Source of the DNA: Ferranicluibacter rubi
GTDB taxonomy: Bacteria > Pseudomonadota > Alphaproteobacteria > Rhizobiales > Rhizobiaceae
Direction: 5' to 3'
DNA length: 64,000 bases
Assembly: GCF_011603255.1 (NCBI RefSeq)
Contig: NZ_JAANCM010000005.1
Coordinates: 1 to 64,000, forward strand
A program made the position numbers and the translations under genes. Under the pieces are notes generated by a model. The model worked only from the letters and a program-made list of their open reading frames with translations, ran no database searches and was not told the DNA's origin. Shown one piece after another: positions 26,093-34,488 of this stretch. Every line of letters begins with the position of its first letter. The first letter of the stretch is position 1.

Positions 26093-27327
26093 TGTGTGGT
26101 GGTTCCCGCGGCGCTTTCGAACCAGGCGGCGATCAGCGCGCGTTCGTCGGCCGTCATGTCGGTGAGGTTGCCGGGTGGCATGGCGTGGCTGCGGCCGGCC
26201 TGGAGGTAGATCTCGCGGGCGTGGGCTGCGATCTCTCCGTCATTTTCCAGCATTACGCCCTTGGGCGGCCGCACGAGGCCCTCGTAAACCGGTTCGGCCG
26301 CATGGCACATGGAGCAGCGGGTGGAGACCGTATCGCGCACGGCGGGGAAATGGGCGTTCTCGGCGAAGCGGGCGAAGGCCGGGGAGACGGCAGCGGTCTC
26401 CGCCGCCGTGCCCGGCAGCTTCGGCGCGGTCGAGAGCCACATGATGAGAATGAAGAGGAGAACCGTGACGAGCCACGTCCATGTCGGGCGGCCCTTGCGG
26501 GCGTGTGTGGTGTTGAACCAGTGGCGGATGGTGACGCCCATGAGGAACACCAGCGCCGCAATGATCCAGCTATAAGCCGTGGCGAAGGCCAGCGGATAGT
26601 GGTTCGACAGCATGAAGAAGATGACGGGCAGCGTCAGGTAATTGTTGTGCAGCGAGCGCTGCTTGGCGATCGCACCGTATTTCGGGTCGGGCGTGCGCCC
26701 GGCGATGAGGTCCGCCACCACGATGCGCTGGTTGGGCATGATGATGAAGAAGACGTTGGCGGACATGATGGTGGCCGTAAAGGCGCCGAGATGCAGGAAG
26801 GCGGCGCGGCCGGTGAAGACCTGCGTGTAGCCCCAGGCCATCGCCACCAGCGCCACATAGAGCAAGCCCATCAGCGTCCAGGTGTTCTTGCCGAGCGGCG
26901 ACTTGCAGAGCAGGTCGTAGAAGAGCCAGCCTACTCCGAGCGAGGCGAGCGACAGGAGGATTGCAGTGGTGGAGGAGATATCGAGCACGTGGCGATCGAC
27001 GAGGAACAGGTCGGCGCCGCCGTAATAGACCAGACAGAGGAGGGCAAAGCCGGACAGCCAGGTGGTGTAGGCCTCCCATTTGAACCAGGTCAGGTGCTCC
27101 GGCATCATGGCCGGGGCGACCAGATATTTCTGGATATGGTAGAATCCGCCGCCATGGACCTGCCATTCCTCGCCATAGGCCCCAACCGGCAGATGGGCGC
27201 GCTTCACCAGTCCGAGATCGAGCGCGATGAAGTAGAAGGAGGAGCCGATCCAGGCGATCGCTGTGATCACGTGCAGCCAGCGCACGGCGAAGGCCAGCCA
27301 TTCCCACATGATGGCGTATTCGTACAT
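26089..27327 (-). CDS. puuD: Membrane urate hydroxylase/oxidase PuuD with C-terminal cytochrome c domain
   Basis: A 412-aa integral membrane urate oxidase that yields 5-hydroxyisourate. It starts MYEYAIMWEWLAFAVRWLHVITAIAWIG and has about eight hydrophobic helices in the first 300 residues. A C-terminal cytochrome c domain follows, with CSMCH near residue 337 and a probable axial Met in HAMPPGNLTDM. This PuuD-type enzyme replaces soluble uricase in many alphaproteobacteria. It is translationally coupled to guaD. Confidence 0.93.
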   Translation of the reverse strand: MYEYAIMWEWLAFAVRWLHVITAIAWIGSSFYFIALDLGLVKRAHLPVGAYGEEWQVHGGGFYHIQKYLVAPAMMPEHLTWFKWEAYTTWLSGFALLCLVYYGGADLFLVDRHVLDISSTTAILLSLASLGVGWLFYDLLCKSPLGKNTWTLMGLLYVALVAMAWGYTQVFTGRAAFLHLGAFTATIMSANVFFIIMPNQRIVVADLIAGRTPDPKYGAIAKQRSLHNNYLTLPVIFFMLSNHYPLAFATAYSWIIAALVFLMGVTIRHWFNTTHARKGRPTWTWLVTVLLFILIMWLSTAPKLPGTAAETAAVSPAFARFAENAHFPAVRDTVSTRCSMCHAAEPVYEGLVRPPKGVMLENDGEIAAHAREIYLQAGRSHAMPPGNLTDMTADERALIAAWFESAAGTTTQ

Positions 27328-27453
27328 GTCTGTCCCCTTTCATGCCCCCCGACCGTCACATTGCGAGAATTTTCAGGGCGAGGGAAGGGGCGCTTTCTCA
27401 AAGATCCGCGTGCTCGACAAGATATTTGGTGGCGAGTGCGATATCAACACGGA

Positions 27454-27897
27454 TCAAGAGTCCCGAGGGGTGAACGAGAGCTTCTTCCGTTTGTTTTCAG
27501 CGAGGATCGCCGATTTGATGCGCTCGAAGAACGCTTGAGGGACGAACCCGTAGTCGACACGCTCTGGAATATCTGGTCTCGGGCGTAAATCGTAGCCGGG
27601 CCAGATGAAGCGGTTGAGCTGCGTTAGCCGAACCCAATGGCGACCATCGTCCAATCCCAGGGTCCGAGCGACGGCTTGAGGCATTTCGAGTGACGTCGAT
27701 ATCTCGTCAGGTCCGGGGGCGGAATGCGTTATAGGCACGACAACGACCTGGATCTCCGCCGTCTCCCTGACATTCGCAGCCAGAACAATGGCGCATGGTC
27801 TGTCCTTGGCTGCTTCGTACCTGCCTTTGTCATGATCCTCCTTCCAGAGGAACGCATATCGAACCACCAGACCCGGTGCCGGCGCCGGTAATTTCAC
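27454..27897 (-). CDS. PemK/MazF-like toxin
   Basis: A 147-aa PemK/MazF-like growth-inhibitor candidate. The N-terminal PAPAPGLVVRYAFLWK and the RPCAIVLAANV and VVVVPITHS strands suit the family's SH3-like barrel. The start is GTG at 27897, within a GTGA overlap with the antitoxin stop, so the two are coupled. PemK/MazF toxins are sequence-specific mRNA endonucleases; the cleavage site here is unknown. It sits between puuD and the LysR regulator of the purine region. Confidence 0.75.
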   Translation of the reverse strand: MKLPAPAPGLVVRYAFLWKEDHDKGRYEAAKDRPCAIVLAANVRETAEIQVVVVPITHSAPGPDEISTSLEMPQAVARTLGLDDGRHWVRLTQLNRFIWPGYDLRPRPDIPERVDYGFVPQAFFERIKSAILAENKRKKLSFTPRDS

Positions 27898-28148
27898 GCC
27901 GGCGAAACGCCATAGCGGGCATTTTCGAGATCCGATATCGTCTCGCCGTCTAGTTCGCCGACCACAAGGACTTCGCGCTCCCTGCGTTTCAGCCTTTTGT
28001 AGTGCTCAAGTTCACTGGCAGAGAGATAGCCACCGACAACCCGCCCGTGGCTGGTGATTTCAATCATCTTCTCGGTAATGGCCTCGTCCTGATAGCGCGC
28101 AAAGCCACGCGAAAAGACGGTTGCCGGGATTCTCAAAGCCTCGGACAT
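27894..28148 (-). CDS. Phd/AbrB-like antitoxin paired with PemK-type toxin
   Basis: An 84-aa antitoxin candidate (MSEALRIPATVFSRGFARYQDEAITEKMIEI...). The pattern SRGFARYQDEA followed by ITSHGRVVGGYLSASELEHYKRL is of the Phd/YefM sort. AAGGAG sits 6-7 nt before ATG 28148; the ATG at 28154 has no spacing to that site, so the shorter start is preferred. GC content is lower than that of the flanking purine genes. Confidence 0.72.
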   Translation of the reverse strand: MSEALRIPATVFSRGFARYQDEAITEKMIEITSHGRVVGGYLSASELEHYKRLKRREREVLVVGELDGETISDLENARYGVSPA

Positions 28149-28226
28149 CGACATCTCCTTTTCTGAGTAAAATACGTAAAATACAAAAATCGTCAAGGTT
28201 GAACGGGAGTCGTATCACCGCAGTCG

Positions 28227-29123
28227 TTACGTTTGAGCCGTGGCAAACTCCTCTAAAATCCAGTCGCGGAAATCACGGATCTTGCGGACGTTGCGGCGTG
28301 CTTCCGGATAGACCAGCCAGTAGTGAAACCCGTCATTTGCGGCGGTGGCAAAGGGCTGGATGAGGCGGCCGCTGGCCAGATCATCGGTGTAGAAAGCCGG
28401 GGTGAGCATCGCTACGCCTTGGCCGGCAATGGCAAGGCCCGCCTCGTAGAGTTGCGCGCCCATCTTGCTCGGCGTCTGGTGGCTCAGATCGGGCAGTGGA
28501 TGGCCGATGGCGGTAAACCAAAGCGGCCACCAGGGGTCGGCAGGATCGATGATCCGGAGTTTGAGAAGATCGGCGGGCGTTTCGATGCCGCCGATACTGT
28601 CCGCCAGTTTCGGACTGAGCATGGGCGTAAAATCGACCGGCATCAGCGGGTGGGAGACAAGGCCCTGCCAATTGCCGTGACCGGCCCTCAATGCGACGTC
28701 GGCGCCTTCGCGCGCGAGATCGATCACATGCTGCGTCGTCGTCAGCCTGACGGCGATCCGGGAATGGCGAAGTTGGAAGGCGCCAAGATGGCGCGACAGC
28801 CAGAGCATGGCGAAGGTCGGCGTTGCATTGATATCCAGCGTTTCCATAGCCGTTTCGCGCGCCGCCGACACGGCCTCTCCCAGAAGGTCAAACCCTTGGG
28901 CGACCTTCGGCAGCAGCCGTTCGCCGGTCTCCGTCAGCGTGATCTGGCGCGGACGGCGCAGGAAGAGGGGTTCGCCGATGTTCTCCTCGAGAAGTTTGAT
29001 CTGATAGCTGACAGCGGTCTGGGTGAGGCCGAGTTCCTCGCCGGCACGGGTGAAGCTCGACAAGCGGGCGACCGCCTCAAACACACGCAAGGCATTCAGC
29101 GGGAACTGGCGGGACATCTTCAT
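28227..29123 (-). CDS. LysR family regulator, GcvA type
   Basis: A 298-aa LysR regulator beginning MKMSRQFPLNALRVFEAVARLSSFTRAGEELGLTQTAVSYQIKLLE, a GcvA-like helix-turn-helix. An effector domain follows, with the FNAGRGVAML-like segment reading IAGQGVAMLTPAFY. It lies between the xdh operon and the puuD-guaD pair, which makes it a candidate regulator of purine catabolism. That role is inferred from position only. Confidence 0.85.
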   Translation of the reverse strand: MKMSRQFPLNALRVFEAVARLSSFTRAGEELGLTQTAVSYQIKLLEENIGEPLFLRRPRQITLTETGERLLPKVAQGFDLLGEAVSAARETAMETLDINATPTFAMLWLSRHLGAFQLRHSRIAVRLTTTQHVIDLAREGADVALRAGHGNWQGLVSHPLMPVDFTPMLSPKLADSIGGIETPADLLKLRIIDPADPWWPLWFTAIGHPLPDLSHQTPSKMGAQLYEAGLAIAGQGVAMLTPAFYTDDLASGRLIQPFATAANDGFHYWLVYPEARRNVRKIRDFRDWILEEFATAQT

Positions 29124-29221
29124 AGATCAGTTCTCTTGATGGCGGCAGGCGGATGTTCGATTGGATTTCGACTATGCATGGGCCGATGATGCAAGCCAAT
29201 CCTTAACCGACTGGTGATGCC

Positions 29222-29434
29222 ATGAGCCTGCAGACGACGCGCCCGATCTTTCTTCATAGGTTGAAAGCCAACGCTCTCGGCCATGCCCTGCGCAGTGTGC
29301 GGGCGGTGCTCGCCTGCTTAATCCAGCGACGCTACCCGCGGCTCGACCTCCTGAGCATGCCGCCGCATCTACAGCGCGATCTCGGATTTCTCGATGGGCG
29401 CGATCCGCGCTACGAGCCGGCAGAGAGGCGGTAG
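29222..29434 (+). CDS. DUF1127-like small Arg-rich protein
   Basis: A 70-aa basic protein whose C-terminal half (YPRLDLLSMPPHLQRDLGFLDGRDPRY) fits the DUF1127 pattern of short YjiS-like proteins common in Rhizobiaceae. Members have been linked to RNA turnover and to phosphate or carbon control. Its last 25 nt overlap the 3' end of xdhC on the other strand. No strong ribosome-binding site is seen before ATG 29222. Confidence 0.6.
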   Translation: MSLQTTRPIFLHRLKANALGHALRSVRAVLACLIQRRYPRLDLLSMPPHLQRDLGFLDGRDPRYEPAERR

Positions 29435-30234
29435 GCGTCAAGCGCGACCAGCACTTCGGCCACCGTCATCGCGGCGATCACGGGGGGGCGCTTGTCGCTT
29501 ACGGTCTTGCCACCGATGGGCAGGACGAGGCGGGAGAGGGCGGTGTCATCGAGGCCTTCGTCGCGCGCCCAGCTGGCGAAGGTCGCCCGTTTGGTCTTCG
29601 AGCCGATCATGCCGGTATAGGCAAGGTCGGTGCGGGCGAGGGCTTCCCGCGCGATCAGAAAATCCAATGCATGATCATGTGTGAGGATGATGACCGCGCT
29701 GCCGGGGGCGATATCCTTCACAAGAGATTCTGGCATGGCGGTCAGGCGGTGGCTGGCGCCCGATGACATCAGGTCGAGTTCGGTCCGGCGCGTTTCGACC
29801 GCGATGGTGCGCACGGGCAGGAGCACCAGCGCATCGGCCAGAGCCCGGCCGACATGGCCGCCGCCGAACAGCCAGACCTCGGGAAACCCCTTCACACGGG
29901 CTTCCAGCATCGCATCGAGATCGTCGCGCGCGGGCGTGTCGAGCGTGCGGAAAGAGAGCACGACCCTGCCGCCGCAGCACTGGCCGATCTCGGGCCCAAG
30001 GGGGATGTCGAGGTGCGTTTCCGTCGTCATGCCCGCCAGCAGGTTGCGGGCGTGATCGGTCGCCATGTGCTCCATCTGCCCGCCGCCGATGGTCCCATGG
30101 CTGTCCGTGGGCGAGACGAGCATGAAGGCGCCGGTCTCGCGCGGGGTCGAGCCGCGCGTCTCCGCCACCTCGATCCAGACGATATGTGCCTCGCGGGCGA
30201 GAAACGCCTGCAGGCTGCCGACGACGAATTTCAT
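29410..30234 (-). CDS. xdhC: Xanthine dehydrogenase accessory protein XdhC
   Basis: A 274-aa chaperone that binds and sulfurates the molybdenum cofactor and inserts it into XDH. Family features are VAETRGSTPRETGAFMLV near the N-terminus, GTIGGGQMEH, GQCCGGRV (conserved Cys pair), a Rossmann-like WLFGGGHVGRALA and YTGMIGSKTKRA. ATG 30234 overlaps the xdhB stop by 4 nt, making it the third gene of the operon. Confidence 0.93.
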   Translation of the reverse strand: MKFVVGSLQAFLAREAHIVWIEVAETRGSTPRETGAFMLVSPTDSHGTIGGGQMEHMATDHARNLLAGMTTETHLDIPLGPEIGQCCGGRVVLSFRTLDTPARDDLDAMLEARVKGFPEVWLFGGGHVGRALADALVLLPVRTIAVETRRTELDLMSSGASHRLTAMPESLVKDIAPGSAVIILTHDHALDFLIAREALARTDLAYTGMIGSKTKRATFASWARDEGLDDTALSRLVLPIGGKTVSDKRPPVIAAMTVAEVLVALDAYRLSAGS

Positions 30235-32582
30235 GGTGCGGCACGCATCCGCTCGACGGCCATCAGCACGCGTTCCGGCGTGGCCGGCGCATCGAGGCGG
30301 GGGCACTGGCGGTAGTCGCCGACGCTCGCGACCGCCATGGAGATGGCTTCGAGCACGGAGATCGGCAGGTTGAACGGCGGTTCGCCCACGGCCTTGGAGC
30401 GGCCGATGGTTTCCTCGCCGTTCTCGCTCCAGTCCGCCAGCTTGACGTTGAAAATCTTCGGTCGGTCGGAGGCGAGCGGGATCTTGTAGGTGGAGGGTGC
30501 GTGGGTGCGCAGCCGGCCCTTGGCATCCCACCAGAGCTCTTCCGTCGTCAGCCAGCCCATGCCCTGCACGAAGCCGCCTTCGATCTGACCGATGTCGATC
30601 GCCGGGTTGAGCGACCGCCCGACATCGTGGAGCACATCCACCCGCTCGACCATGTATTCGCCGGTCAGCGTGTCGATCGATACCTCTGAAACCGCAGCGC
30701 CATAGGCGAAATAGTAGAACGGCGTGCCGCGGCCGGTGGTGCGGTCCCAATGAATCTTCGGGGTCTTGTAGAAGCCGGCGGCCGACAGCTGGATGCGGGC
30801 GAAATAGGCCAGCTTGACGAGATCGTTGAAGGGCACGCGCTCCTCGCCGATGAGGACATGGTTCGGCACGAAGGCGATCTTGTCCGGTGTCGTCTGCCAG
30901 CGCTCGGCGGCGAAGGCGACGAGGCGTTCCTTGATCTGACGGGCGGCATCGGCCGCCGCCATGCCGTTGAGGTCGGTGCCGGAGGAGGCGGCGGTGGCCG
31001 AGGTGTTCGGTACCTTGCCGGTGGTGGTCGCGGTGATCTTCACACGGTCGATATCGACCTGGAAGCTGTCGGCCAGCACCTGCGCGATCTTGGTGTAGAG
31101 CCCCTGGCCCATCTCCGTGCCGCCATGGTTCAGGTGGATCGAGCCGTCCTGATAGACATGGACGAGGGCGCCCGCCTGGTTGAAGGCGGTCATGGTGAAG
31201 GAGATGCCGAACTTAACCGGCGTCAGCGCGATGCCCTTTCGGATAATGCGGCTGCCGGCGTTGAAGGCGAGGATGTTGGCGCGGCGCTTCTGGTATTCGG
31301 CGCTTGTCTCAAGTTCCGCCACCAGCTTGCCGATGACGTTGTCTTCGACCTGCTGGTGATAGGGCGTCAGATCGCGGTCAGAGCCTTTTTCGCCGTAGAA
31401 GTTCAGCTTTCGGATCTCGAGCGTGTCTTTGCCGAGCGCATAGGCGATCTCCTCGATCATGCGTTCGGCACCGACGATGCCCTGCGGTCCGCCGAAGCCG
31501 CGATAGGCGGTGTTGGAGACGGTGTTGGTCTTCAGCGGTTCAGAGGTCAGGCGCACATGCGGATAGAAATAGGCGCCATCCGCGTGGAAGAGGGCGCGGT
31601 CGGTGACGGGGCCGGAGAGATCGGAGGAATAGCCGCAGCGGGCGGCAAACGTCGCGTTCACGGCATGGATGCGGCCGTCATCGTCGAAGCCGACCTCGTA
31701 TTCGACCAGAAAGTCGTGGCGCTTGCCGGTGCAGGCCATGTCCTCGTCCCTGTCGGGGCGGAATTTCACCGGGCGGTTCAGCTTCTTTGCCGCAACGGCG
31801 GCGATAACCGCGAACTGGTTGCCCTGCGTTTCCTTGCCGCCGAAGCCGCCGCCCATGCGGCGGACCTGCACGGTCACCGCATTTGAGGGCACGCCGAGCA
31901 CATGGGCGACCATGTGCTGGACTTCGCTCGGGTGCTGGGTGGAGGACCAGACGGTGATGTCGTCGTCTTCGCCGGGAATGGCAAAGGCGATGTGGCTTTC
32001 CAGATAGAAGTGCTCCTGTCCGCCGATGCGCATCTCGCCTTTCACGCGGCGCGGCGCGTTCGGCATTTCGTGGATGGCATCGCCGCGCGACAGGGTCAGC
32101 GGCTTGGTCACGAGCTTGCCGCCGGCCTCGCGCGCCTCCACGACGTCGATGGCGTGCGGCAGGTCGTTGTAGACGATCTTCGCATGGCGCGCGGCGCGGC
32201 GGGCGGCGTCGCGCGTTTCGGCGATGACGGCGAAGGCGGCCTGACCGTGGAACTCAACGAGGCCCTCCGCCAGCACGGGTTCGTCATCGAGGTGGCTTGG
32301 GCTGATGTCGTTGGAATGCGGCATGTCGCGCGCGGTGAGAACGCAGACGACGCCGGGATAGGCTTCCACGGCGCTCAGGTCCATCGAGACGATTTCGGCA
32401 TGGGCGCGGTCGGTGAGGCCGAGGGCCGCGTGCAGCGTTCCCGCGGGCTCGGGCATGTCGTCGATATAGTCGGCACTGCCGGCCACGTGCTTGTGCGCGC
32501 TGTCATGGCGAAGGTTCCTGTGCATGCCGCCGCGGATGGTGGTTGCGATGGTCTTGCGCTCTTCGAAAGTGGAGGTGTCCAT
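30231..32582 (-). CDS. xdhB: Xanthine dehydrogenase molybdopterin-binding subunit XdhB
   Basis: A 783-aa large subunit of xanthine dehydrogenase (hypoxanthine/xanthine to urate). Molybdopterin-site stretches are QVRRMGGGFGGKETQ and NTAYRGFGGPQG, plus the TEMGQGLYTKIAQV segment and AVGEPPFNL near the C-terminus. The last carries the catalytic-type Glu region (G-E-PP). ATG 32582 (MDTSTFEERKT) has AGGAACGCC directly before it. A 212-nt gap from xdhA holds a large inverted repeat. Confidence 0.95.
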   Translation of the reverse strand: MDTSTFEERKTIATTIRGGMHRNLRHDSAHKHVAGSADYIDDMPEPAGTLHAALGLTDRAHAEIVSMDLSAVEAYPGVVCVLTARDMPHSNDISPSHLDDEPVLAEGLVEFHGQAAFAVIAETRDAARRAARHAKIVYNDLPHAIDVVEAREAGGKLVTKPLTLSRGDAIHEMPNAPRRVKGEMRIGGQEHFYLESHIAFAIPGEDDDITVWSSTQHPSEVQHMVAHVLGVPSNAVTVQVRRMGGGFGGKETQGNQFAVIAAVAAKKLNRPVKFRPDRDEDMACTGKRHDFLVEYEVGFDDDGRIHAVNATFAARCGYSSDLSGPVTDRALFHADGAYFYPHVRLTSEPLKTNTVSNTAYRGFGGPQGIVGAERMIEEIAYALGKDTLEIRKLNFYGEKGSDRDLTPYHQQVEDNVIGKLVAELETSAEYQKRRANILAFNAGSRIIRKGIALTPVKFGISFTMTAFNQAGALVHVYQDGSIHLNHGGTEMGQGLYTKIAQVLADSFQVDIDRVKITATTTGKVPNTSATAASSGTDLNGMAAADAARQIKERLVAFAAERWQTTPDKIAFVPNHVLIGEERVPFNDLVKLAYFARIQLSAAGFYKTPKIHWDRTTGRGTPFYYFAYGAAVSEVSIDTLTGEYMVERVDVLHDVGRSLNPAIDIGQIEGGFVQGMGWLTTEELWWDAKGRLRTHAPSTYKIPLASDRPKIFNVKLADWSENGEETIGRSKAVGEPPFNLPISVLEAISMAVASVGDYRQCPRLDAPATPERVLMAVERMRAAP

Positions 32583-32633
32583 GGCGTTCCTGACGTTCGT
32601 TGGCGTCTTGCGTATTTTGGGCGGGATGGAAGG

Positions 32634-32784
32634 AAGGCCCTCTCTGGCTTGCCAGCCATCTCCCCCACAAGGGGGGAGAAGACTTGTGGTCACCTCCCCA
32701 TTCCCGTCAGCTCGGTAGCGGGGCGTTGCTCCGGGTCTTCTCCCCCCTTGTGGGGGAGATGGCCGGCAGGCCAGAGAGGGCCTT
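32634..32784. repeat. Large intergenic inverted repeat (RIME-like) inside the xdh operon
   Basis: Two 50-nt arms, 32634-32683 and 32735-32784, are inverted copies with only two mismatches by direct comparison, around a 51-nt centre. Each arm also contains its own hairpin, CTCCCCC-ACAA-GGGGGGAG. Size, GC-rich palindromes and intergenic location resemble the RIME-type mosaic elements of rhizobia; the family name is inferred. It lies between the xdhA stop and the xdhB start, so it is transcribed. Confidence 0.85.
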
Positions 32785-32794
32785 TCTTCTCACG

Positions 32795-34291
32795 TCATTC
32801 CGCGGCCTCGAACCGCACCAGCTCCGCCGGCGTGCCCGATGTTTCCAGATAGAACCGCAACAGCAGGTTCTTTGCGGTCAGCGCGCGATAGGCGCTGGTG
32901 GCGCGCCAGTCGCTCAAGGGCTGGTAATCGATGTCGAAGGCCGGGCGGGCGGTGGTGACGGTTTCTTCGGTCCACGGCTTCCCGATCAGGGCCTCCTCGA
33001 CGGCCGTGGCGCGCTTCGGCGTGCCGGCCATGCCGCCGAAGGCGATGCGGGCGGATGTGACCACGCCTTCCGGCGATACGGCGAGGCGGAAGGCGGCGCA
33101 GAGGGCGGAGATGTCCTCGTCGCGGCGCTTGGAGATCTTGTAGACGGCGAAATGCTCGTCTGCGGGCAGGGTGGGCACGAACAGGCTTTCGACGAACTCG
33201 CCCGGATGGCGGTCCTGCCGGCCATAGGCGATGAAATAGTCCTGCAGCGGCACAGTCCGCGTTCCCGAAACGGAGCGGAGCGTGACCGTGGCGTCGAGCG
33301 CGATCAAGGGCGGGGGCGTGTCGCCGATGGGCGAGCCGTTGGCGATGTTGCCGCCGATGGTGCCCATGTTGCGCACCTGATCGCCGCCGAGCCTGTCGAG
33401 CAGCTTGCCAAGCGGCGGCAGGCGCCGCGCGAGCGTGGAGAAGGCGAGCGAATAGGTGACGCCGGCGCCGATGGTGATGCCGTCGGACGTTTCGGTGATC
33501 GACTGGAGATCCGAGAGACCGTTGATAAAGATGACGGGGTTGATGGCGCGCATTTGCTTCGTCACCCACAGGCCGACATCGGTGGAACCCGCAACCACGG
33601 TGCCTTCCGGATAGGCCGCCAGCGCTTCGGCCAGCGCCTGTGTCGAGCCGGGCACGACGAGGCGGGCATCGGGTGGGCCGAGGACGATGGTTTCGCCTGT
33701 GGGCAAGCCCGAGAGAAACGCGCGGACGCGATCGCGCATTTTCAGGATTGGATCGAACACGGCATCGGGCCGGGCGGTGGCGACGGCTTCGGCCGCGCGC
33801 ACGATCGGCTCGTAGCCCGTGCATCGACAGAGATTGCCCTGTAGCGCCTTTTCGATGTCGGCCCGGCCGGGAGTGTCCTTCGACAGCCACAGGCCGTAAA
33901 GCGACATGACGAAACCCGGCGTGCAGAAGCCGCACTGCGAGCCGTGATAATCCACCATCGCCTGCTGCACGGGGTGGAGGGTGCCGTCGCGTGCGGCCAG
34001 ATGCTCGACGGTCACGACATGGGTGGCGTTGAGCGAGCCGACGAAGCGGATGCAGGCGTTGACGCCTTCATAGACGAGGTCTCCCGCGACCAGCCGCCCG
34101 ACGAGAACGGTGCAGGCGCCGCAGTCGCCCTCCGCACATCCTTCCTTGGTGCCCGTCAGCCGGCGCTCCAGCCGCAGGAAATCGAGCAGCGTCGCGGTGG
34201 GCGCTACGGTCTTCAGGTCGATCTCGCGGTCGTTGAGCAGGAAACGGATGCTGCCCGAGGACGGATTGGCGGTGTCTGTGGTGATGGTCAT
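32795..34291 (-). CDS. xdhA: Xanthine dehydrogenase small subunit XdhA (2Fe-2S and FAD)
   Basis: A 498-aa subunit with two [2Fe-2S] clusters (plant-type C-AEGDC-AC region near 52-60; CGFCTPGFVMS and CRCTGYEP near 120-160), then a FAD-binding domain (GSTDVGLWVTK; MGTIGGNIANGSPIGD). It passes electrons from the molybdenum centre to NAD+. It is first in the xdhABC operon. ATG 34291 has AAGGGG at suitable spacing, and an inverted repeat covers the bases just upstream. Confidence 0.95.
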   Translation of the reverse strand: MTITTDTANPSSGSIRFLLNDREIDLKTVAPTATLLDFLRLERRLTGTKEGCAEGDCGACTVLVGRLVAGDLVYEGVNACIRFVGSLNATHVVTVEHLAARDGTLHPVQQAMVDYHGSQCGFCTPGFVMSLYGLWLSKDTPGRADIEKALQGNLCRCTGYEPIVRAAEAVATARPDAVFDPILKMRDRVRAFLSGLPTGETIVLGPPDARLVVPGSTQALAEALAAYPEGTVVAGSTDVGLWVTKQMRAINPVIFINGLSDLQSITETSDGITIGAGVTYSLAFSTLARRLPPLGKLLDRLGGDQVRNMGTIGGNIANGSPIGDTPPPLIALDATVTLRSVSGTRTVPLQDYFIAYGRQDRHPGEFVESLFVPTLPADEHFAVYKISKRRDEDISALCAAFRLAVSPEGVVTSARIAFGGMAGTPKRATAVEEALIGKPWTEETVTTARPAFDIDYQPLSDWRATSAYRALTAKNLLLRFYLETSGTPAELVRFEAAE

Positions 34292-34299
34292 TCGGACCC

Positions 34300-34317
34300 C
34301 TTGTCTTGACGGACAAG
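34300..34317. promoter_or_regulatory. Inverted repeat just upstream of xdhA (candidate operator)
   Basis: CTTGTC (34300-34305) and GACAAG (34312-34317) form a perfect 6-bp inverted repeat with a 6-nt spacer. It ends 9 nt from the xdhA start and abuts its ribosome-binding site. The TTGTC/GACAA half-sites are the sort bound by GntR-like and other dimeric repressors; the binding protein is unknown. Confidence 0.5.
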
Positions 34318-34488
34318 ACTAAGCGCAAAGACAGCCGGCTGACAATTGCTTTTGGTACCTCGCGCGCCCTTCCAAGCTGCCGGCCGATGTAAACAGGGTG
34401 GCGACGCAGCGTTTACGCCTTCGCCAGTGGGAAAGCGCGCTCGCCATGTTTATGTGTGGGAAAACAGCTTCATCAGGATACGCACATC

